DNA from: Actinomycetes bacterium
GTDB lineage: Bacteria > Actinomycetota > Thermoleophilia > Solirubrobacterales > 70-9
Assembly (NCBI GenBank): GCA_023436605.1
Contig: JAEZIQ010000122.1
Span: 1-10,785, forward strand
DNA length: 10,785 nucleotides
Direction of reading: 5' to 3'
The translations under genes and the position numbers were made by a program. The notes beneath the pieces are model-generated. The model was not told where the DNA came from. It saw only the letters and a list, made by a program, of their open reading frames with translations, and did not search any database. Of the stretch, positions 5,647-10,785 are shown piece by piece (positions within the stretch are counted from its first letter, which is position 1; every line of letters begins with the position of its first letter).

Positions 5647-6027
5647 ATGTCCGAAACGCCCGAAGCCGCAATCACCCTGACCGAAGCCGCCGCCGCCAAG
5701 ATCGCCGAGCTGATCGGTGATTCGCCCGAAGGTGAAGAGCAGGCGCTGCGGGTAGCGGTGCGCGGTGGCGGATGCTCGGGCTTCCAGTACGCGCTGGCCT
5801 TCGACAGCAAGGACGAAGAGGATCATGTCTTCGAGCATCGCGGCGTTTCCGTGATCGTCGACAAAGTCAGCATGCAGTTCGTTTTCGGCTCGGAAGTCGA
5901 TTACGTCGAAGGCCTCACCGGCGCCGGCTTCCAGGTCAACAATCCGAACGTCGTTGCCGCCTGTGGCTGCGGATCGTCCTTCCAGGTCAAGGACGACGCC
6001 GAAGAAGCCGCCGCCGCAACCGCCTGA
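5647..6027 (+). CDS. erpA: A-type iron-sulfur cluster carrier (HesB/IscA/ErpA family)
   Basis: This 126-residue protein carries Fe-S clusters from the assembly scaffold to target apoproteins. The three cluster-ligand cysteines of the family are present: C43 in RGGGCSGFQY and C106 and C108 in CGCGSSF. The fold-defining stretches ITLTEAAAAKIAELI (9-23), VIVDKVSMQFVFGSEVDYVE (69-88) and GFQVNNPNV (94-102) match the ErpA/IscA group. A short, acidic Ala-rich tail follows. The ATG at 5647 begins the conserved N-terminus; a longer frame from 5527 lies inside the divergent degV gene. The gene converges on grxD, and with BolA and FprA nearby it makes a cluster-trafficking neighbourhood. The exact subfamily (ErpA versus IscA or SufA) is not settled by sequence alone. 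Confidence 0.93.
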   Translation: MSETPEAAITLTEAAAAKIAELIGDSPEGEEQALRVAVRGGGCSGFQYALAFDSKDEEDHVFEHRGVSVIVDKVSMQFVFGSEVDYVEGLTGAGFQVNNPNVVAACGCGSSFQVKDDAEEAAAATA

Positions 6028-6041
6028 GCTACAGGCTCAGG
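6023..6041 (+). other. Hairpin over the erpA-like stop codon
   Basis: CCTGAGC (6023-6029) pairs perfectly with GCTCAGG (6035-6041) around a 5-nt loop, with the TGA stop inside the left arm. No U-tract follows, so it is a weak terminator at best; it could protect the mRNA 3' end. Confidence 0.4.
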
Positions 6042-6118
6042 AGCCTTCGATCGTAAGACGAACGCGATCGATGTCGATCGACTCGATGTCGATCGACGAA
6101 TCTACGAGCCTTCGATCG
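6041..6118. repeat. Short tandem and direct repeats between convergent genes
   Basis: TCGATGTCGATCGAC occurs twice in perfect tandem (6068-6082 and 6083-6097); each copy contains the palindrome GTCGATCGAC. GAGCCTTCGATCG occurs at 6041-6053 and again at 6106-6118, where it is the reverse complement of the last codons of the glutaredoxin gene. This looks like local slippage or duplication at the junction of two convergent genes. The region is otherwise empty and has no clear terminator for either gene. Confidence 0.7.
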
Positions 6119-6509
6119 ACATCGGGGGGCTCTTGTACGGCTCGTCGCTGGCCGGGGCCTGGGCCTCGGCGGGCGCAGCTTCGGCCGGCTGGTCGACCCC
6201 GAGGGCATCGGCCAGCTCGCCGTTCTCGAACATCTCTTCGACGATGTCGCAGCCACCGAGCAGCTCGCCGTTGACGTAGAGCTGGGGGAAGGTCTCCCAG
6301 TCGGAAATCTCCGAGGTGACCTCGCGCAGCGGCTGGAGCGCGGGTAGCACGTCGATCGCGCCGTACTCGACACCCATCGAGTCAAGGACCTGAACGGTCC
6401 GCATCGAAAATCCGCAGCGCGGGGCGGAGGGAGTGCCCTTCATGAAGAGCAGCACGTCGTTCTCGGCGATTAGCTCGCGGACGCGGTCTGTGAGTTCCTG
6501 ATCAGCCAT
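6102..6509 (-). CDS. grxD: Monothiol glutaredoxin, Grx4/GrxD family (CGFS type)
   Basis: This is a 135-residue protein whose first ~102 residues are a monothiol glutaredoxin: KGTPSAPRCGFS (24-35) with the single active cysteine C32, TFPQLYVNGELLGGCDI (73-89) for glutathione binding, then the last helix. CGFS glutaredoxins bind a [2Fe-2S] cluster with glutathione, pass it to acceptors, and pair with BolA proteins. A BolA gene lies directly upstream here (50-nt gap), supporting that role. A C-terminal extension of about 32 residues rich in Ala, Pro and Glu (PAEAAPAEAQAPASDE) is not part of the domain and is probably disordered. The ATG at 6509 gives the usual N-terminus. Its last codons take part in a local repeat with the downstream intergenic sequence. 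Confidence 0.94.
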   Translation of the reverse strand: MADQELTDRVRELIAENDVLLFMKGTPSAPRCGFSMRTVQVLDSMGVEYGAIDVLPALQPLREVTSEISDWETFPQLYVNGELLGGCDIVEEMFENGELADALGVDQPAEAAPAEAQAPASDEPYKSPPMSIEGS

Positions 6510-6543
6510 GGGATTGATGTTAGGGGATGGGCTTGCCCGTCTG

Positions 6544-6581
6544 GACGATCAAGCTCGACTCAGTCGAGAATCTTGATCGTC
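6544..6581 (-). other. Stem-loop at the bolA stop codon
   Basis: GACGATCAAG (6544-6553) pairs with CTTGATCGTC (6572-6581), and inside it CTCGAC (6554-6559) pairs with GTCGAG (6563-6568). This gives 16 bp interrupted only by a 3-nt bulge (6569-6571). The 3-nt loop (6560-6562) is exactly the bolA TGA stop codon. No U-tract follows on the minus strand, so it is more likely an RNA-processing or stability element between bolA and grxD than a full terminator. Confidence 0.6.
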
Positions 6582-6790
6582 AGGGCGTGAATGGTTCCGT
6601 CGTCGAAGCGCTCCCGGACCGCCGCTTTGACCAGCCGGTGCTGGTCGATCCGGCTCTTGCCCTCGAACTGGGGAGCGGAAACCTCGGCCCTCAGATGGTC
6701 GCCGGTGCCGGTCTCGTCGATCACTTCGGCACTCGAGCCGGGCAGCGCCGACTCGATCATGCCTTTCAGCTCTGCGAGGTCGGCCGCCAT
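6560..6790 (-). CDS. bolA: BolA/IbaG family protein
   Basis: This is a 76-residue protein of the BolA family, a small class II KH-like fold. Family features visible are an N-terminal helix, TGTGDHLRAEVSAPQFEGKS (27-46), the conserved RIDQHRLV with H51, and the C-terminal strand HALTIKI. BolA proteins pair with CGFS glutaredoxins to coordinate a [2Fe-2S] cluster jointly, and the next gene downstream is such a glutaredoxin. The ATG at 6790 is chosen because GGAGG lies six nt upstream; a GTG at 6793 would add one residue. The start overlaps the FprA stop (TGATG), so the two are translationally coupled. Length is normal for the IbaG/BolA2 type. Its stop codon forms the loop of a stem-loop. Confidence 0.93.
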   Translation of the reverse strand: MAADLAELKGMIESALPGSSAEVIDETGTGDHLRAEVSAPQFEGKSRIDQHRLVKAAVRERFDDGTIHALTIKILD

Positions 6791-8220
6791 CACTGACCTC
6801 CGCTCGAGGTGCCCGCTTCGGCCCGCTCCGCCGCCGTCTCGAGCATCTCGTCGATCCGCACGAACTTGACTCGAGGACGGCCGTGCGGCTCACCCTTGCC
6901 GACCTCGGCCTGGTCGATCTTCTCCCAGCCGCTGAACGAGACGTAATGCGCGCCGCGCTCGGTCAGGAGTTCCTCGATCGAGTTCGGATCCGGGGATTCC
7001 GGGTTGAGCAGCTTGCCTTCGGCCACGTCCTGGAAGAGGTGCTGGACGGTCTCGGTCGCGCACTTCTTGTTGGTGCCGATCACGCCGGAGGGTCCGCGCT
7101 TGATCCAGCCGGCCGTGTAATGGCCGGTCCGGTGCTCGCCGCCGTGAGTTTCCAGCACGCGGCCATGCTCGTTGAGGATCGTGCCGCGGCGCTCGTCAAA
7201 GGGGACTCCCCGCAGGGGCACACCGGTGTAACCGACCGAACGCAGGACCAGGTCGCACTTGAGCTCTTCACGCTCACCCGTGTCACGGGCCTTGAGCCCG
7301 CCGTCCTGTTCGACCAGTTGGTTCTTGCCGATCACGATCGATTCAACCTTCTCACCACCCTTGATCTCGATCGGTGAGGCGAGGAAGCGCAGCTTGATCT
7401 TCTTCGGCTTGCCGCTGGGCTGGCGCGAGGCGTACTCGGTGACGATCTCGACGTTGACCCGGGCGGTCTTGTCGGCCTCGTCGGACTCGATCCAGGCCTG
7501 GCTGGCCGGGTCGAGCTTGACCTCTTCCGGGTCGACGACGATGTCAGCCTCTTCCAGCTCGCCCAGCTCCTTGACCTCGGGGTTGGTGTAGGCGGCCTGG
7601 GCCGGGCCGCGCCGGCCCAGCACGATGATCTCCTCGATGGTCGAAGCGTCGAGGACCTCGATCGCATGGTCGGCGGTGTCGGTCTTGCGGAGTTCGGCGT
7701 CGTCGAGGGCCAGCATGCGGGCGACGTCGAGGGCGACGTTGCCGTTGCCGATCACCACGGCACGCTTGGCTTCGTTCAGCTTGAAATCCCGGTCGGCGTA
7801 GTCGGGGTGGGCGTTGTACCAGCCGACGAAAGCGGTGGCGGCGTAGCTGCCGGGCAGATCCTCGCCGGGGATGCCGAGTTCACGGTCGGCTTCCGCGCCG
7901 AAGGTGTAGAGGATCGCGTGGTAATGCTTCTCGAAGTCTTCGACGTTGAGGTCGCGACCGACCTCGACGTTGCCGAAGAATCGGAACCCCTCCTTGGCCG
8001 CAGTCCTCTCGTAAACCCGGGTCACCGACTTGATCTTGGGATGGTCAGGGGCGACGCCGCCGCGAACGAGCCCGTAGGGGGTCGGGAGACGATCGAAGAG
8101 GTCCACCTGAGCGTGGGTCTCGGGGTCCTTGATGATCTGGTCGGCGGCATAGAAGCCGGAGGGGCCGGCACCGATGATCGCGACACGAAGCGGGTTTTCG
8201 GGGGTTCCTGGGTTACTCAT
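6790..8220 (-). CDS. fprA: Ferredoxin/adrenodoxin-type NADP+ reductase (FprA-like)
   Basis: This 476-residue flavoprotein moves electrons between NADPH and ferredoxin. Visible motifs are the FAD-binding GAGPSGFYAA (17-26), the NADPH-binding GNGNVALDVAR (158-168), GRRGPAQAA (202-210) with arginines that contact the NADP 2'-phosphate, and GWIKRGPSGVIGTNK (371-385), characteristic of the adrenodoxin-reductase/FprA group. Length is close to mycobacterial FprA (about 456 residues). The ATG at 8220 is preferred; an in-frame ATG at 8235 adds five residues, and neither has a Shine-Dalgarno sequence. TATGCT lies 10 nt before the 8220 ATG, so a promoter of its own is possible, although the hydrolase ends only 57 nt upstream. 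Coupling to bolA and grxD suggests it serves Fe-S cluster assembly or repair; that is inference. Confidence 0.95.
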   Translation of the reverse strand: MSNPGTPENPLRVAIIGAGPSGFYAADQIIKDPETHAQVDLFDRLPTPYGLVRGGVAPDHPKIKSVTRVYERTAAKEGFRFFGNVEVGRDLNVEDFEKHYHAILYTFGAEADRELGIPGEDLPGSYAATAFVGWYNAHPDYADRDFKLNEAKRAVVIGNGNVALDVARMLALDDAELRKTDTADHAIEVLDASTIEEIIVLGRRGPAQAAYTNPEVKELGELEEADIVVDPEEVKLDPASQAWIESDEADKTARVNVEIVTEYASRQPSGKPKKIKLRFLASPIEIKGGEKVESIVIGKNQLVEQDGGLKARDTGEREELKCDLVLRSVGYTGVPLRGVPFDERRGTILNEHGRVLETHGGEHRTGHYTAGWIKRGPSGVIGTNKKCATETVQHLFQDVAEGKLLNPESPDPNSIEELLTERGAHYVSFSGWEKIDQAEVGKGEPHGRPRVKFVRIDEMLETAAERAEAGTSSGGQ

Positions 8221-8267
8221 GCGGCCAACAAGCATAAGGAATAGGGGGTCCCGGTCGTTTCGCTCGT

Positions 8268-8288
8268 CCGGCGGGTGCTACTTGCCGG
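8268..8288 (-). other. Small hairpin at the hydrolase stop codon
   Basis: CCGGC (8268-8272) pairs with GCCGG (8284-8288) around an 11-nt loop that holds the TAG stop of the minus-strand hydrolase. It is only 5 bp in GC-rich DNA and may be chance. It is listed because several other gene ends here show the same arrangement. Confidence 0.25.
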
Positions 8289-9201
8289 CGCGCTGGGCCA
8301 CCTGGTCGATCTCGTGGACGAACTGGGGCCAGAGCTGCTCGGGGATGTCGTGGCCCATTCCCTCGTAGATCCTCAGTTCGGCGCCGGGGATCGCCCGGGC
8401 GGTCGCCCGTCCCCCGCGGGGGAACACCAGCTTGTCGGCCGAGCCGTGGAGGACCACGGTCGGAACGTCGAGGCGGGCCAGGGCGCGGTCACGCTTGGGC
8501 TGGCAGTTGATCGCGTGAAGCTGCCGGGCCGTCCCGTCGAGGTAGATCCCGCGTGCGTAGGCGACGGTGGCGATCTGCCTGAGCCGCTCCTGGTTGGGCG
8601 GGAAATCGGGCGAGCCGATGATCGCGGCGAGGGCGTCCATTCCGTTCAGGTAGCTCTCGAGGCTGTCGGTCGGCCGGGTCCGCATCAGGGCAGCCAGCTC
8701 CCTGACTCCGGGGAAGGCGTCGAGTCGCGCACCGGTGCGGGACATCATCGAAGTGAGCGAGAGCACCCGGCCCGGATGCTCGATCGCCATGGTCTGGGCG
8801 ATCATGCCGCCCATCGAGTAGCCGAGCACGTGGGCTCCGTCGACCCCGAGGTGATCGAGCACGCCGACCGCATCGGCCGCCATGTCACTGAGGGTGTAGG
8901 CGAGGCCGCGGGGGATCCCCATCATCATTGCCGGGAGGGCAGGTTTGCCCTTGTGGTGGAGGATCGTCGAGGCGCCGTTGTCGCGATTGTCGATTCGGAC
9001 GACGCGGAAACCGCGTCCGGTCAGCATCTCGACCAGCGGCAGATCCCAGTAGACCATCTGCGTCCCGAGGCCGGGAACGACGAGCAGGACGGGATCCGAC
9101 GGATCGCCGTGAACATCGAAGGCGATCTCGACGTCCCCGGTCCGCGCGAACTCGACCTCCGGGATGGTCGGGGCGTCAGGTCCTATCGTTTCGGTCGTCA
9201 T
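8278..9201 (-). CDS. Alpha/beta hydrolase
   Basis: This is a 307-residue alpha/beta-hydrolase-fold protein. The nucleophile elbow GYSMGG (127-132) places S129; the acid is probably D256 (HGSADKLV) and the base H284 (GMGHD). An oxyanion-region VPGLGTQ (42-48) and the cap region (about 150-225) are also present. The DNRDNG and VLSLTSMMS stretches resemble the group of carboxylic-ester hydrolases that includes aclacinomycin methylesterase-like proteins, but the substrate cannot be told. No signal peptide is seen, so it should be cytosolic. The ATG at 9201 is chosen; a frame extended to 9294 adds a basic, low-complexity leader with no family match. The start shares a CATG with the divergent gene at 9200. 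It may be the first gene of the hydrolase-fprA-bolA-grxD run, although the 57-nt gap before fprA leaves room for a break. Confidence 0.9.
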   Translation of the reverse strand: MTTETIGPDAPTIPEVEFARTGDVEIAFDVHGDPSDPVLLVVPGLGTQMVYWDLPLVEMLTGRGFRVVRIDNRDNGASTILHHKGKPALPAMMMGIPRGLAYTLSDMAADAVGVLDHLGVDGAHVLGYSMGGMIAQTMAIEHPGRVLSLTSMMSRTGARLDAFPGVRELAALMRTRPTDSLESYLNGMDALAAIIGSPDFPPNQERLRQIATVAYARGIYLDGTARQLHAINCQPKRDRALARLDVPTVVLHGSADKLVFPRGGRATARAIPGAELRIYEGMGHDIPEQLWPQFVHEIDQVAQRAGK

Positions 9202-9217
9202 GCGGAATCGGACGATA
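9184..9217. promoter_or_regulatory. Symmetric divergent start/promoter region
   Basis: The two divergent genes use ATG codons that overlap in one CATG (9199-9202). On each strand a TATCGT hexamer sits exactly 10 nt before the ATG: 9184-9189 on plus and 9217-9212 on minus. Neither start has a Shine-Dalgarno sequence. TATCGT fits the TANNNT -10 of actinobacterial sigma-70-type promoters, so both transcripts may be leaderless or have a leader of a few nucleotides. The symmetry is seen directly; promoter activity is inferred. Confidence 0.5.
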
Positions 9218-10785
9218 GCGGGGCGAGCTGCCCGGCTGGTGGTTTTTGCCTTGCTCTGGCTGGTCGCCGCAGCAGGCCCTGCAGGGGCCGACAACCTCGA
9301 GGTTCAGGACGCGGCGACCGGTCACCGCGGCCAGGTGACGATCGTGGTCCTGCCCCCGGGCACGGTTCCGGACGACTTAACCGGCCTTCAGGGCGCCGCG
9401 ATCGGCCTGATGAACCCCGGTCTCGGCGATGTTTCAGCGCCGCAGACCTGGCTCGACATATCCCAGGGTGCCAGAGCGTTTGACACGACGTATGACACGC
9501 CGTTAGACAAGGTGTACCCAGCAGGGGGATCGACCGTAGGATGGGAAAAAGCGGTCAAGAGGGCCAAGTCGACCGACACCCTGATCATCCCCGGCCTGCT
9601 CGCCTCGGTCCTAGCCCGGAACGGCCTCGACGCGGTCGCCTCCGACTCAGCTGGAGCCGCCGCCCTGGCGGTGGCCCGCCGGAATGGCGTGATCGCCCGG
9701 GCACCGATCGCCTGCGGGGGCCCCGAGGCCATGCTGAAGCCCGACTCACCGGGGGTGGATGCGGCGGTTCCCGGCTGCCCGGACCCGGTGACCGTGCTGT
9801 CTATGACCCTCGCCTCGGCCGAGCAAGCGGCCGCCAACCGCCGCGGCCGCGACCTCCAGATCTTCATCGAACGGCCGCCGGCCGAATCGGGGGATCAGCT
9901 CACGATCGCGATCGCCGGACCCGAAACCGAAGGAATGCTCAAGTCACCGAGCACCCGCACCGACGGCTACGTGCTCTCGACCGACATCGCGCCGACCATC
10001 CTCGACCACTTCCGGATCAAGGTGCCGAAGGCGATGACCGGGCAGCCGATCCGGTCCGGGGGCGATCTCGACCTCGAGGGGCTTTCCGACCTGCAGAGCC
10101 GCTACGAACAGGTGGGCAAGCGACGCGGGGCGGCCCTCGCGATCCCACTTCTGGTCTGGATCGCTCTGGCCGGGCTGGTCGCCTTCGCCAGTCGGGGCCT
10201 TTACGCGAGGCCGGCTGTCCGTTTGCTCTGCCTCGCCACGATCCTGCTGCCGGGGGTGCTGCTGCTGACCGCGGCCCTCGAACCGTCGCTCGTGGTCGAA
10301 CGGACGATCGCCAGCCTCCTGCCGGTCCTGATTGCCGCGCTGCTGATGCGACTGGTGCCGGGGTGGCTTTCGCTGGCGATCGCCTGCGGGCTGACGGTGA
10401 TCCCCTACGGGATCGACATGCTGGCCGGCTCTGCTCTCACCCCGCGGGCCGTCGTCGGCCCGAACCCCGGGCTCGGGGCCCGCTTCTACGGAATCGGCAA
10501 CGAACTCGAGTCGACGCTGATGATCCTGACATCGGTCGGGACCGCCGCGGCCCTGACCTGGAACTCGACCCCCGGTAAACGGGCGGCGATCTGGTTCCTC
10601 GGGGTCGGAGTGATCGCGACCGTGGTCTTTGCTGCGGGACGGTTCGGGGCCGACGTCGGGGCGGCGATCGTCTTTCCGGTCGCGGCGGTGGTCGCCGCAG
10701 CATTCGCGGTCGGCCGCCCGAAGCTGGCCTGGGCCGGGCTCGCCGCCGCGGCGGCGGCGCTCCTGCTGGTCGGGCTGGCCGACAT
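9200..10785 (+). CDS. Secreted/multipass membrane protein with an alkaline-phosphatase-like N-terminal domain (3' end outside window)
   Basis: An open frame runs from the ATG at 9200 without a stop to the window end (528 complete codons). Residues 1-30 look like a signal peptide: basic N-terminus, hydrophobic core LVVFALLWLVAAAG, and AGA before D31. Residues 31-310 are an extracytoplasmic domain. Its end, STDIAPTILDHF to MTGQPI (about 260-281), is the C-terminal signature seen in alkaline-phosphatase/sulfatase superfamily proteins, but I could not identify a full set of metal ligands. From about 312 several membrane helices follow (near 312-331, 340-360, 370-388, 389-411, 438-454, then more). 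Between helices are GPNPGLGARFYGIGNELE (420-437) and GRFGADVGA, which look conserved and functional. The enzyme activity is unknown; a cell-envelope role is possible. An alternative start at GTG 9239 would truncate the signal peptide. Confidence 0.75.
   Translation, partial: MRNRTIAGRAARLVVFALLWLVAAAGPAGADNLEVQDAATGHRGQVTIVVLPPGTVPDDLTGLQGAAIGLMNPGLGDVSAPQTWLDISQGARAFDTTYDTPLDKVYPAGGSTVGWEKAVKRAKSTDTLIIPGLLASVLARNGLDAVASDSAGAAALAVARRNGVIARAPIACGGPEAMLKPDSPGVDAAVPGCPDPVTVLSMTLASAEQAAANRRGRDLQIFIERPPAESGDQLTIAIAGPETEGMLKSPSTRTDGYVLSTDIAPTILDHFRIKVPKAMTGQPIRSGGDLDLEGLSDLQSRYEQVGKRRGAALAIPLLVWIALAGLVAFASRGLYARPAVRLLCLATILLPGVLLLTAALEPSLVVERTIASLLPVLIAALLMRLVPGWLSLAIACGLTVIPYGIDMLAGSALTPRAVVGPNPGLGARFYGIGNELESTLMILTSVGTAAALTWNSTPGKRAAIWFLGVGVIATVVFAAGRFGADVGAAIVFPVAAVVAAAFAVGRPKLAWAGLAAAAAALLLVGLAD

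Noticed and set aside
6068..6097. CRISPR-like repeat
   Set aside because: The two 15-mers are directly adjacent without spacers, only two copies exist, and there are no cas genes.
8193..8204. GGTTTTCGGGGG matching an arm of the 1756-1840 inverted repeat
   Set aside because: The 12-nt match lies in the fprA N-terminal coding region, is explained by codons for PGTPENP, and does not extend; probably chance.
8275..9483. 402-codon plus-strand open frame over the hydrolase gene
   Set aside because: It is antisense to a hydrolase with an intact catalytic triad and has low-complexity shadow-frame composition.
9541..10578. 345-codon plus-strand open frame overlapping the membrane-protein gene
   Set aside because: It is out of frame with the signal-peptide and membrane-helix coding frame from 9200, and its translation is Arg/Pro/Gly-rich without domains.

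Overview
The window is 10.8 kb of GC-rich bacterial chromosome. The gene content points to an actinobacterium: a DUF4235-like / holin-X / DUF3618 membrane trio, an FprA-type ferredoxin reductase, and several genes without an obvious Shine-Dalgarno sequence that have a TANNNT hexamer 6-10 nt before the start codon. The GATCGA-rich codon style and the Grx4/BolA pair fit Thermoleophilia/Solirubrobacterales best. That placement is inference; no rRNA or marker search was possible. Everything looks like ordinary chromosomal gene content, with no transposase, integrase, CRISPR array or tRNA.

Layout. (1) 1-1510: a promoter/operator region with a 9-bp-arm palindrome, then a nitrilase-superfamily amidase overlapping a TetR regulator of FadR-like type. 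(2) 1511-1901: about 390 nt with no believable gene but strong secondary structure, including a 9-bp perfect hairpin and an 85-nt inverted repeat. (3) 1902-2857: three tightly packed small membrane proteins. A near-identical ~28-nt sequence covers the stop codon of the TetR gene and the stop codon of the last trio gene, so direct repeats bracket regions 2 and 3. (4) 2910-2952: a 21-bp-arm bidirectional terminator between convergent operons. (5) 5579-2987, minus strand: DegV, a two-ACT-domain GcvR-like protein, peptide deformylase and a TRIC-type channel, packed as an operon.

(6) 5647-8220 forms an iron-sulfur cluster module: A-type carrier (ErpA/IscA type) on the plus strand, converging on a minus-strand run of FprA-like ferredoxin reductase, BolA and monothiol CGFS glutaredoxin. 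Grx4 and BolA are known partners in [2Fe-2S] trafficking, A-type carriers deliver clusters, and a ferredoxin reductase can supply electrons. An alpha/beta hydrolase (9201-8278) lies upstream in the same direction. (7) 9200-10785: the start of a secreted-then-multipass membrane protein that runs off the window. Its N-terminal extracytoplasmic part ends in an alkaline-phosphatase-superfamily-like motif. Its ATG overlaps the ATG of the divergent hydrolase inside one CATG, with symmetric TATCGT hexamers on each side.

The best leads for something undescribed are the structured non-coding region with its bracketing repeats, the symmetric overlapping-start promoter at 9184-9217, and the partial membrane protein. 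The rest are recognisable families in a coherent arrangement.
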